From: a virus
IMG/VR virus record: IMGVR_UViG_3300047560_002175
Location: 64,001 to 128,000 of that record
DNA length: 64,000 nucleotides
Reading direction: 5' to 3' (one strand)
Below are positions 11,317 through 18,161 of this stretch, piece by piece. Under the pieces are notes generated by a model. That model was not told where the DNA came from. It did not search any database and saw nothing but the letters and a program-made list of their open reading frames with translations. The first letter of the stretch is position 1. Each line of letters begins with the position of its first letter. The position numbers and the translations under genes are program-made.

Positions 11317-12623
11317 AGTCCACCTAATGCGCGTAATCGAATAGTATCTAAACTATCATCAATCAACAGCTTACCATTGTGATAATATGTTTCTAATTGG
11401 TATTCTTCAAATCTACCACCTTGTGATTTTTTACCTGGATCAGTAACTGGATTTTTAACAGTATCAATCCATTCATCATTGATTTTCATTGCAGAAGTTT
11501 TCTGTGCAAATGAATAAGTATCACGATTCACTTTTTGTAATAAACCACCACCACTGCCATATACAAGTGTTTCAGCTGCATAGCCAAGTTCTTTAACCAT
11601 GTGTGCTAATGCTTTCATAGATGCAGTATCAATACCATCACCTTGAATTAAACTAACATTGTTAAGCACTTTGTAGCCTTTAGAGTTTACAGTATGTCCA
11701 AACCAGTAATCAATAACATTAAGTAATTTTGGTATTACTACTAATGGATTACCTGAGTCTGGTCGGATAACAACTTTAATACCACTTTGTTTAATAATGT
11801 GTACAAAGTGTGAACACAATGCTTCAGTATCGCGATAAATGTCATAACCATCAAGTACAATTGAAACTATATCACCTTTTGCCATATCGTGTAGAATAGA
11901 TGAAATATATTCCATTTGTTTATCATTGCCATAAGAGCATTGAACGCTGTGTTCAGTAGCAGGAATTGAGTAACCTGGCATTTTACAATTATAATACTTA
12001 CGGCTAGCAGCAATTGATGCTAAGTTGTCAGTACCTCTAAAGTAAATTAAGTGAGCTAATCCACCCATCTCTGCAGTCTCATATGAGCTTACACCGCGAG
12101 CGCCAAAGTCATGTAATGCAAATTGTAAGTTTGCTAGGTTATCAGAAGTTTCATCGTACACTTCTTTAAGTATTGCATAGTTCTCACGATCATTTGAAGC
12201 AATAGTACTTGGATACCAAACATCACGTTGCAACCATGATTCAATGTAAGATGGCAACCAGTACAACTCTGGATCGTTTGATTCAACTGTAAGAATTGGA
12301 GTTTGTGATGGAGTAGGTGTGCCTTCTAGCACTGCTTTAATAGTAACAGGCAAGTAACCACCGTGTACATCATGAATTCTCTCCCATCCTGCGTAATTAA
12401 ATGGTAATCCATGTTCAGTAAGAATCTGTTCTGCTTCAATAACATCTTCCCATTTAATTGGTTTTAGCAGATTCTTTTTAATTGCCATCTGCAAGCCAAA
12501 TGGTACGATTGTTTTACCTGGCTTTCTTGCTGACAAGTAAGCAAATTGAGCAGAAGTACCAGCTGGGTACCATGCATAGTGACTGGCTTTGTAAGAGTCG
12601 GCATTAAGAATAATATTAGACAT
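11313..12623 (-). CDS. nadV: nicotinamide phosphoribosyltransferase NadV
   Basis: A 436-residue NAMPT/NadV enzyme that makes NMN from nicotinamide and PRPP. Diagnostic segments are LHDFGARGVSS, GYSIPATEHSV, VIRPDSGNP, LIQGDGID and the GSGGGLLQKVNRDT loop. Slightly shorter than the bacterial norm but all core motifs are present. Next to nadM-nudix it gives a complete two-step route from nicotinamide to NAD+, which can undo NAD+ depletion by host defences such as Thoeris- or SIR2-type systems. Confidence 0.93.
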   Translation of the reverse strand: MSNIILNADSYKASHYAWYPAGTSAQFAYLSARKPGKTIVPFGLQMAIKKNLLKPIKWEDVIEAEQILTEHGLPFNYAGWERIHDVHGGYLPVTIKAVLEGTPTPSQTPILTVESNDPELYWLPSYIESWLQRDVWYPSTIASNDRENYAILKEVYDETSDNLANLQFALHDFGARGVSSYETAEMGGLAHLIYFRGTDNLASIAASRKYYNCKMPGYSIPATEHSVQCSYGNDKQMEYISSILHDMAKGDIVSIVLDGYDIYRDTEALCSHFVHIIKQSGIKVVIRPDSGNPLVVIPKLLNVIDYWFGHTVNSKGYKVLNNVSLIQGDGIDTASMKALAHMVKELGYAAETLVYGSGGGLLQKVNRDTYSFAQKTSAMKINDEWIDTVKNPVTDPGKKSQGGRFEEYQLETYYHNGKLLIDDSLDTIRLRALGGL

Positions 12624-12633
12624 TGTTACCTCG

Positions 12634-13575
12634 TTATTTCAAATTAAATTTTATCTTAGCAAATGTATTAGTCATTGAGCTAATAATATCTCTATGATCA
12701 TGGAACATATCTAAGTCGTTAAGTACAGTAGTTAATGGAAACCATTGTGCATCAATTGCATCGTCATTGGCTACTGTTTGCATAGGTTCATCAACTACAA
12801 ACATTTTACAGTATGTAACTCTAAGAATACCACCGCTGTCTCGACGTACTGAATCAAACAACTGAGTCTTGTATGCTATGCTACTGACAGTAATACCTGT
12901 TTCTTCTAGTAGTTCGCGATCAGCGCATTGATCAAATGTTTCATTAGCATTCTTAAATCCGCCTGGCAATGCCCATTTGTTTTTACCTGGAGCAGTTTTT
13001 CTTTTAATTAGTAAAACTTGATTGTCATTAGTTATTACTAATGCATCACTACAACAAAATGTAAGTGTTTCTGGAAACGGATAACTTGCAAACATCTGTT
13101 TCTCGTTTTTAAAATAGTTGTAGTCTTCTTGTGCTAGTTCAGGTAATTGATTATTTTCTGCTAGTTCAGTTCTAATTTGTGTACCTGAAATAGTTGAAAC
13201 TGGATCAACTTCTATGTATTCAAATCCTTGAAACCAAGACAAGTATAAGTTATCTGGTTTAGTATGTCCATATAAGCAAACGTCGTGATCTTCTGAATGC
13301 ATACGAATAATATAACATGTTTGCGATATCCATTTGTTATCATTATACAAGTAGTCGTTAAGTGGTTCCACAATAACATTAGGAAACTTCTGTTTAACAT
13401 TGTCATGTCGTTCTGCATAGGACCATGGATTCTTAATAGTATTTGATTGATTAGCTGAACCAATTAAAACTAATTGTTTATCAGTATTTTTAATCATAGT
13501 CTGTATGATTAGTTCGTGTCCTTCATGCATTGGTTGTAATCTACCAATAAAAACACCTAATTTAGGTTTTATCAT
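12634..13575 (-). CDS. nadM: NMN adenylyltransferase / Nudix hydrolase, bifunctional
   Basis: A 313-residue fusion. The N-terminal half is a nucleotidyltransferase of the NadM type (GRLQPMHEGH as the HxGH motif, ISGTQIR as the second ATP motif). The C-terminal half has a complete Nudix box (GGFKNANETF....RELLEETGI). The first half makes NAD+ from NMN. The Nudix half hydrolyses nucleotide diphosphates such as ADP-ribose. The same fusion occurs in bacteria and large phages. Eleven nt upstream of nadV. Confidence 0.93.
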   Translation of the reverse strand: MIKPKLGVFIGRLQPMHEGHELIIQTMIKNTDKQLVLIGSANQSNTIKNPWSYAERHDNVKQKFPNVIVEPLNDYLYNDNKWISQTCYIIRMHSEDHDVCLYGHTKPDNLYLSWFQGFEYIEVDPVSTISGTQIRTELAENNQLPELAQEDYNYFKNEKQMFASYPFPETLTFCCSDALVITNDNQVLLIKRKTAPGKNKWALPGGFKNANETFDQCADRELLEETGITVSSIAYKTQLFDSVRRDSGGILRVTYCKMFVVDEPMQTVANDDAIDAQWFPLTTVLNDLDMFHDHRDIISSMTNTFAKIKFNLK

Positions 13576-13588
13576 TTATCAAGTTCCT

Positions 13589-13756
13589 TTATGCAAATAA
13601 AGATTCAGGGGAATCAACTTCCCCTGCATTGTCCTCTAAGTAAAAATCATATAAGTCATATTCTAACTCGGGAATATGTTCTTTCTTAGGTTGATGTACT
13701 CCTCCTTTACCTAATATAGGTGCTGGATTATGACCCCTTACGTAATGTGCTTTCAT
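13589..13756 (-). CDS. small hypothetical protein, 55 aa
   Basis: Frame starts MKAHYVRGHNPAPILGKGGV with GGAGATAC upstream and has an acidic C-terminal half ending ESLFA. The start lies within the 3' end of the 54-codon gene (29-nt overlap). No family recognised. Confidence 0.6.
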   Translation of the reverse strand: MKAHYVRGHNPAPILGKGGVHQPKKEHIPELEYDLYDFYLEDNAGEVDSPESLFA

Positions 13757-13892
13757 TTGTATCTCCAAATAGTTTTTTTCTAAGATCAGATATCTGAAAC
13801 TTTTTTGATCTGTTTTTGTTTATAAACTTTTGTTCTGGATCATTCTGATATTGTCTTATACGTGATAAAATATCATTGTGTTTGTATTCCAT
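13728..13892 (-). CDS. small basic protein, 54 aa
   Basis: Frame MEYKHNDILSRIRQYQNDPE... with GGAG upstream of the ATG. It is basic and helical. First gene behind the promoter at 13925..13953 and probably of the NAD operon. Function unknown. Confidence 0.6.
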   Translation of the reverse strand: MEYKHNDILSRIRQYQNDPEQKFINKNRSKKFQISDLRKKLFGDTNESTLRKGS

Positions 13893-13924
13893 ATTGACTC
13901 CTTGTGTAATTAATATTTTTGCTT

Positions 13925-13953
13925 ATTATATAGTGTACTTATAATAAAGTCAA
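13925..13953 (-). promoter_or_regulatory. sigma70-type promoter of the NAD salvage operon
   Basis: TTGACT, 17-nt spacer, TATAAT, 32 nt upstream of the 54-codon gene. No other promoter is seen before nadM and nadV. Confidence 0.75.
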
Positions 13954-14084
13954 CATTAAAGGACTAAAGTCCTAAAACATTCAAAGTTCATATTCGTTGG
14001 CACTCATATTCACTTATCTGTTTTATTTTTAATCTCTTTTTTAATATTGAATAATAATGATTGCTTTTTAATTTTATGTAGATT

Positions 14085-14214
14085 GTAGAGCCAATATGAT
14101 ACCTAAAATCGGTATCATAAGAGGAAGGACTTTATGTGAGTTGCTTCGCTTTTTTAGATAGCAGGTGTTTTTATTTTGATCCCGATGTTTGGCTCTACGC
14201 TTACCAGTACCTGC
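14085..14214. ncRNA. pseudoknotted RNA candidate in a 560-nt noncoding stretch
   Basis: The interval 13954-14510 has no credible gene. Within it GTAGAGCCAA (14085) pairs with TTGGCTCTAC (14189), enclosing TATGATACC-TAAAATC-GGTATCATA. GCAGGT (14161) in the enclosed region pairs with ACCTGC (14209) outside, which makes a pseudoknot. Further hairpins follow, such as CTGAC-TATAGCA-GTCAG near 14350. A short palindrome AGGACT-TT-AGTCCT lies at the left border. The strand is unclear. It is not recognisable as RNase P, 6S or a known riboswitch. Confidence 0.45.
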
Positions 14215-14510
14215 CGCGACTTTTAAGAATACCTCGTATCATTGTATTCATACATCGTTTAGAATCATTTTGCAACCATATACAATTAAACAAACGCTAG
14301 TAACCAGTGGGTTCTCGTTTAGGCATCCAATAAAGGGTAGTGTTTAAAGGCCTGACTATAGCAGTCAGAACTAGCTACCATCACACATCAGAATGGGTTC
14401 ACTAACGGTATTACAATTGGCCCGTCAACCTTAAGCTATAATTTCAACTAGTATACACTCACTGTTTTCAAAAGTCATCTTTGATTTTACCAAAAGATAA
14501 ATATATTACT

Positions 14511-15119
14511 ATGAAAATACATGAAATTATAAGCGAGGCTCACAATCGTGGTGATATGAAGTCGGTGCTAACTGCAAGAGGATATAAATTGTTAGGAACT
14601 GGATATTATGCAACTGTTTGGCAAGCACCGAATGGATCAATTTTAAAAGTGTTTTCTGCAAGTGAAGAACAAGATTATCATAATAAAACTTGGTTAGAAC
14701 CTAATTATGAACAGTATCCTGACGATCTAAAAGATTTTTTAATGTTCTATCATTATGTTAAGCAACATCCAAGTCCATATCTTCCAAAATTTGGAAAACT
14801 TAAACGTGTAACAGTTGATAATCGTGAATATGTTATTGTAACAACTGAACCATTATCAGCAACTAGTACTAATCCAAAAACTGAAGATGCGTTTAGGTCT
14901 ATAATAGTTAATGGCGGAGCTACTACATGGGAAGAGATAATTAAATATAGTCCAAGAGATGCTGACATATTAAATAAGTATGGTCCAAAAACATTTATGC
15001 CAGTTGCATTATTAGCCGCACATCTTAGTAGTATAAGTCCAACTTGGGATTTCTCAGATCATTTATCTAGCAATATAATGTTTCGTGGTGATATTCCAAT
15101 AATTAATGATCCGTGGTAA
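14511..15119 (+). CDS. kinase-fold protein with capsid-targeting-like N-terminus
   Basis: A 202-residue protein with start at MKIHEIISEA. The first residues match T4 internal-protein targeting peptides (MKTYQEFIAEA) and contain a possible prohead-protease site after IISE. The rest looks like a small protein kinase: Gly-rich loop LGTGYYATVWQ, Lys in SILKVF, a catalytic-type segment SDHLSSNIMF and a DFG-like INDPW at the C-terminus. It would be packaged in the head and injected with DNA. No SD sequence: a GATAAATA box ends 7 nt before the ATG, so the mRNA may be nearly leaderless. Confidence 0.7.
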   Translation: MKIHEIISEAHNRGDMKSVLTARGYKLLGTGYYATVWQAPNGSILKVFSASEEQDYHNKTWLEPNYEQYPDDLKDFLMFYHYVKQHPSPYLPKFGKLKRVTVDNREYVIVTTEPLSATSTNPKTEDAFRSIIVNGGATTWEEIIKYSPRDADILNKYGPKTFMPVALLAAHLSSISPTWDFSDHLSSNIMFRGDIPIINDPW

Positions 15120-15125
15120 CGAGTC

Positions 15126-15154
15126 AATAAAAAAAGCTGCCCTAGGGCAGCTTT
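15126..15154. terminator. bidirectional rho-independent terminator
   Basis: AAAAGCTGCCC/GGGCAGCTTTT, a 10-bp stem with A and T runs on both sides. It separates the convergent kinase-like gene (+) and the 67-codon secreted protein gene (-). Confidence 0.85.
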
Positions 15155-15158
15155 TAAT

Positions 15159-15362
15159 TTATCCACCTGCTACGCCTGGAACTCCAGGTTGAGTGTGACA
15201 CGCCATACCAACAGGAATTGCCCATGACATTGGATAAATCCACCACGACCCGTCAAAACCGTTGCAACGGTTGCTAACTAGTACGCCGTATGCATTTACA
15301 AATTCAATTGAAAATGCAGATGTTGAAAACGTTAATAATGCTACTAATAGAATTTTTTTCAT
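15159..15362 (-). CDS. small secreted protein, 67 aa
   Basis: An N-terminal signal peptide (MKKILLVALLTFSTSAFS) is cleaved before IEFVNAYG. The mature part has two Cys (RCNG, ACHT), several Trp and a Gly/Pro/Val tail ending VPGVAGG. Likely periplasmic. It lies just downstream of the tmRNA terminator. Function unknown. Confidence 0.65.
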   Translation of the reverse strand: MKKILLVALLTFSTSAFSIEFVNAYGVLVSNRCNGFDGSWWIYPMSWAIPVGMACHTQPGVPGVAGG

Positions 15363-15386
15363 AAATCCTCCTAACGTATGTTATGA

Positions 15387-15756
15387 AAAAGCACCCCGGA
15401 GGGTGCTTAGTTGTATTTTGGTTAACAAGGCATACATGCCCCGGAGGGGTAGGTTATTAAGCTACCATGTCAGCTGCTTCCAAAGAGAAGTCAACTGTCA
15501 TATACTCGAATTTAGATGCTTTTGCGTCTATAAGTTTTGCGCTGTTTAGGACAGTCACCTCACCTGTTGCCGTCTCCATTATCTCACCCAATCGAAACCA
15601 TGACAGCCCCATTATAAAACACACTAGCACTTCCCTTTTAGGGGGCAGGAAGTTTATGGCTATGGCCCCACTCTAATACCTCTAATGTGTTTTATGGTGG
15701 AACTGGGGGGAGTCGAACCCCCGTCTTGAATGCCTTCACTTTGAAGGAATTACAAC
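15387..15756 (-). ncRNA. ssrA: two-piece (circularly permuted) tmRNA
   Basis: The acceptor piece comes first (15756..15695), ending GGGGG-TTCGACT-CCCCC, CAGTTCC, A, CCA. After an intervening segment closed by AAAACACA/TGTGTTTT, the coding piece starts at 15610 with GGGGCTGTCATGGTTTCGAT. GGGGCTG pairs with CAGTTCC as the 7-bp acceptor. The tag frame resumes at GCA after ATAGAC and encodes 22 residues starting AKASKFEY and ending EAADMVA before TAATAA. An earlier GCA in frame would give 27. A terminator hairpin with CACCC/GGGTG ends the gene near 15388. tmRNA rescues stalled ribosomes and tags their products for ClpXP. Confidence 0.9.
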
Positions 15757-15795
15757 AATAATAAGAACACTAATAAATCTAATGTTCTTATTATT
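15757..15795 (-). repeat. 13-bp inverted repeat in the tmRNA leader
   Basis: AATAATAAGAACA and its complement flank a 13-nt loop just upstream of the tmRNA acceptor piece. It resembles the AT-rich hairpin at 2354..2393. A role in 5' processing or stability is likely. Confidence 0.55.
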
Positions 15796-15810
15796 ATTTA
15801 GTATGTGTAC

Positions 15811-15838
15811 ATTATACACTAATAAAACAGTTTGTCAA
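15811..15838 (-). promoter_or_regulatory. sigma70-type promoter of tmRNA
   Basis: TTGACA, 16-nt spacer, TATAAT, identical over 28 nt to the groES promoter. A CTAAATAA box follows in the leader. Confidence 0.85.
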
Positions 15839-15841
15839 GTA

Positions 15842-16081
15842 CTAATTACTCCATTTTAACATAAACCAATTTTTGTATTTCTCTTCAGCAAAATAAATTG
15901 CATGTACAATTTGGCACCGATATGCATGATAAGGTTCCAGTGCGTCGTCGATATCCTTTGCTGAAAGGTGTACACAATTATCACCGTGTTGGTATCGAAG
16001 ATCATTAATAAAATTGCGCCATGTAGTAGGACATTCGTCCCACCAATCACCAAGATCTAGTTTATATTCAGTTGGATTCAT
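15842..16081 (-). CDS. small hypothetical protein, 79 aa (paralogue group)
   Basis: One of five tandem small genes (15842-16936) whose products are 62-79 residues long and end in an acidic turn, an aromatic and a short hydrophobic strand. Here the tail is EEKYKNWFMLKWSN. Trp-rich N-terminus (DWWDECPTTW). Likely diverged paralogues. Function unknown. It is the last gene before the tmRNA promoter. Confidence 0.6.
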   Translation of the reverse strand: MNPTEYKLDLGDWWDECPTTWRNFINDLRYQHGDNCVHLSAKDIDDALEPYHAYRCQIVHAIYFAEEKYKNWFMLKWSN

Positions 16082-16091
16082 GTTACCTCCG

Positions 16092-16316
16092 TTAAATGCT
16101 TAATATGAACCAGGCTAAATCTTTTTCAGATTCAAATATTATGTGGCCAAAACCTACATTCATGTTAAAATCACCGTTAAACTTATCTTTAACAAATTTC
16201 TTTGATTCAGGGAGTGTTACAAGGTTTTCGTGTAAGTAATCCTTGCCTGCTACTGCAATATATTGCCATTGTTCAAATGTTAGCTTATGTTCTATCAATA
16301 TATCTCCTTTGCCCAA
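16092..16316 (-). CDS. small hypothetical protein, 74 aa (paralogue group)
   Basis: Shares the C-terminal pattern of its neighbours (ESEKDLAWFILSI). The middle has a KFVKDKF segment. It overlaps the upstream gene by 22 nt. Function unknown. Confidence 0.6.
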   Translation of the reverse strand: MGKGDILIEHKLTFEQWQYIAVAGKDYLHENLVTLPESKKFVKDKFNGDFNMNVGFGHIIFESEKDLAWFILSI

Positions 16317-16519
16317 AGCAAATTAAATACAAAGTAATCATCATTATCCATTTCCCAATGACCGGATTGTTCAAAACTTGTTTGCTTGGTTATAACAAAT
16401 TTTGCTGATTTAAACCCTTGCTGTCTCATAAATTCGTCACACAGCAGTTCTTTATTTGAAGTCATGTACCATAGTTCAAAAAACTCAGGATAATTATCAT
16501 ATAAATCTTCTATTATCAT
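16295..16519 (-). CDS. small hypothetical protein, 74 aa (paralogue group)
   Basis: An acidic N-terminus (MIIEDLYDNYPEFFELWYM) and the shared tail NDDYFVFNLLW. Like the 16712 gene it has a segment of the form QQGFKSAKFVI before the tail. Confidence 0.6.
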   Translation of the reverse strand: MIIEDLYDNYPEFFELWYMTSNKELLCDEFMRQQGFKSAKFVITKQTSFEQSGHWEMDNDDYFVFNLLWAKEIY

Positions 16520-16520
16520 T

Positions 16521-16709
16521 TTATCCGCCCCATCTCATAACAAACCAAAATCGATCTTCTTCATCTCTAAACTGAACAGTATACTCTAACATGAACCATC
16601 TGCTATTTATTAGCCCAGCAGATGGTCCAAATGTTTCATTACACCATTCTAAGATTTCAGACTTACTCTGACGATGCGGAAGAATCGCTGAATATCTAAG
16701 TCCAGACAT
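16521..16709 (-). CDS. small hypothetical protein, 62 aa (paralogue group)
   Basis: The tail RDEEDRFWFVMRWGG is the clearest form of the group motif (acidic turn, aromatic, hydrophobic, RW). The middle contains ILEWCNETFG, which parallels PQWLEDKYGF in the next gene. Confidence 0.6.
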   Translation of the reverse strand: MSGLRYSAILPHRQSKSEILEWCNETFGPSAGLINSRWFMLEYTVQFRDEEDRFWFVMRWGG

Positions 16710-16711
16710 TG

Positions 16712-16936
16712 TTATGCAGAAAAGTATTTAATTTGGAACAATAAGAATGCCTTTTCGTCAAGTACATCGTAATCCATAATGTAATAACCATCTGAATTTT
16801 TTATCATTTTAAAACCGTATTTGTCTTCTAACCATTGTGGGAAGTCCATATCGTTTACTTGATCAGAAGCTAAAAATTCTTCACGTGAATCACGTAAACT
16901 ATTACGATAAACTTCAGTTGAAACTGTTAGTGCCAT
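16712..16936 (-). CDS. small hypothetical protein, 74 aa (paralogue group)
   Basis: First gene of the small tandem array. It contains PQWLEDKYGFKMIKNSDG and ends LDEKAFLLFQIKYFSA. Good AAGGAGTA site upstream of the ATG and promoter at 16974..17002. Confidence 0.65.
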   Translation of the reverse strand: MALTVSTEVYRNSLRDSREEFLASDQVNDMDFPQWLEDKYGFKMIKNSDGYYIMDYDVLDEKAFLLFQIKYFSA

Positions 16937-16973
16937 TACATATACTCCTTAGTTGTGTTATTAAATTTTGTAT

Positions 16974-17002
16974 ATTATAAGCAATAATAGCATATAAGTC
17001 AA
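16974..17002 (-). promoter_or_regulatory. sigma70-type promoter of the small-gene array
   Basis: TTGACT, 17-nt spacer, TATAAT, upstream of the 16936 start codon. Confidence 0.75.
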
Positions 17003-17027
17003 CGATTAAGATAACCGCAAAATTTAA

Positions 17028-17035
17028 CTAAATAC
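17028..17035 (+). promoter_or_regulatory. late promoter box CTAAATAC
   Basis: CTAAATAC 24 nt before the ATG at 17059, followed by an AAAGGAG ribosome binding site. It should drive the four-gene block to 18161 late in infection. Confidence 0.65.
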
Positions 17036-17058
17036 TACTATTATAAAGGAGTGCAAGG

Positions 17059-17340
17059 ATGCATGAAATATTTAAGCTAATAGGTGATTTAGGTTTCCCA
17101 ATTGCAGTAGCGTTTGCAGGTGGATACTTTGTTTATTTAACTATTCAATTATTATTAGGCGGTGTATTAGGAGCTATTAAAGGAATGGCTGGTATTATTA
17201 CTGCTCTTGATAATCGTGTTAAAACAATGAATCATGACGTTGTGCGTATAGACACAATCGTATCAAATGCACTTGGACTTAAACCAGATGTAGATCGTAT
17301 TGCTCGTGCAGACGGTAAAAATGATGCTCGGAGGGACTAA
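17059..17340 (+). CDS. single-pass membrane protein, 93 aa (holin-like paralogue 1)
   Basis: MHEIFKLIGDLGFPIAVAFAGGYFVYLTIQLLLGG: one membrane helix with a GFPI motif, then a helix predicted to coil (ITALDNRVKTMNHDVVRID). The gene at 17527 has the same plan (KYGFPIVMAVGMGYI), so they are paralogues. The layout recalls BhlA/UviB-type holin-like proteins, but late expression could also mean a virion membrane component. The stop overlaps the next ATG. Confidence 0.65.
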   Translation: MHEIFKLIGDLGFPIAVAFAGGYFVYLTIQLLLGGVLGAIKGMAGIITALDNRVKTMNHDVVRIDTIVSNALGLKPDVDRIARADGKNDARRD

Positions 17341-17540
17341 TGCATTACATAGATTATGTATGGCAGTTGTTTCCATGGGGTATGATTTTAGATGAAGAAA
17401 TTAATCTTGATGATTTAAAATGGGAAGATGGGGACTATTTTAGGTTAGAACGTACTACTGACGGCAGTCGTCCTGTGTTAAGAAAAGTTAAAGTAATTAG
17501 AAAGTATAAACCAGGAGAAGAATCAAATGGAAATGAGTGA
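17340..17540 (+). CDS. small hypothetical protein, 66 aa
   Basis: Acidic N-terminal half (LDEEINLDDLKWEDGDYF) and basic C-terminal half (VLRKVKVIRKYKPGE). It lies between the two holin-like paralogues and overlaps both. Function unknown. Confidence 0.65.
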   Translation: MHYIDYVWQLFPWGMILDEEINLDDLKWEDGDYFRLERTTDGSRPVLRKVKVIRKYKPGEESNGNE

Positions 17541-17916
17541 AATAGTTGGACTTGTAAACAAGTATGGATTTCCAATTGTTATGGCAGTGGGAATGGGATA
17601 TATTATACGTTATGTGTGGGAATGGTCTACTAAAGAAGTTAAGCCAGTTATTAGTGAAGCTAACACTGTATTGATCGCACTTATTGATCGTATTCGTATG
17701 TTAGATAATGATTTGATCCGATTAAATCAAAAGGTAAATACAGTATTGCATTTACGTGGTAAAATTATTGAAAGTGATCGAGTTATGGAACAAGTTAAAG
17801 TTGATCGAGAAGCTTCAAAACAATTTGATAAAGCAGTACGTATGGATGACCCTAAACTACCAAAGAAGAAAGGAAAATCTGAAGACGACAGTACTGCAGC
17901 AGCTGGAGAAAGTTAA
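17527..17916 (+). CDS. single-pass membrane protein, 129 aa (holin-like paralogue 2)
   Basis: A GFPI-containing membrane helix near the N-terminus, a coiled-coil segment (LIALIDRIRMLDNDLIRLNQKVNTVL) and a charged C-terminal tail ending in KKKGKSEDDSTAAAGES. Paralogue of 17059..17340 with a longer cytoplasmic tail. Confidence 0.65.
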   Translation: MEMSEIVGLVNKYGFPIVMAVGMGYIIRYVWEWSTKEVKPVISEANTVLIALIDRIRMLDNDLIRLNQKVNTVLHLRGKIIESDRVMEQVKVDREASKQFDKAVRMDDPKLPKKKGKSEDDSTAAAGES

Positions 17917-17918
17917 GA

Positions 17919-18161
17919 ATGAAAATAAGTGAGTTATTAGAAGGTATTGATTTAGATGAAGCGAGAATACCTACTAGTAAAGAATTGAAAAATGCTTTGA
18001 TGAAGAAAGGTTATACACCGAGTGAAGGTGGAGAACATATGAAGTTTCATGCACCTGACAAGTCACATCATATATCAATGCCTCGAGGGCCAAAACCGTT
18101 AAGTATTGGCCTTGCAAGGTCTGTTATGAAAAAAGCGGGAATTACTGACGCTGATTTTTAA
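17919..18161 (+). CDS. HicA-like RNase domain with capsid-targeting-like N-terminus
   Basis: The 80-residue protein begins MKISELLEGIDLDEARIP, like the internal-protein peptides of this phage, with a possible prohead-protease site at LLE/G. Residues about 19-76 match the HicA/YcfA mRNA interferase family: a short helix (KELKNALMKKGY), a GGEHMKFHAP segment with the catalytic-type His, then HISMPRGPKPLSIGLARSVMKKAGI. No HicB antitoxin gene is adjacent. I infer a packaged toxin or RNA-binding protein delivered with the genome. Confidence 0.78.
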   Translation: MKISELLEGIDLDEARIPTSKELKNALMKKGYTPSEGGEHMKFHAPDKSHHISMPRGPKPLSIGLARSVMKKAGITDADF

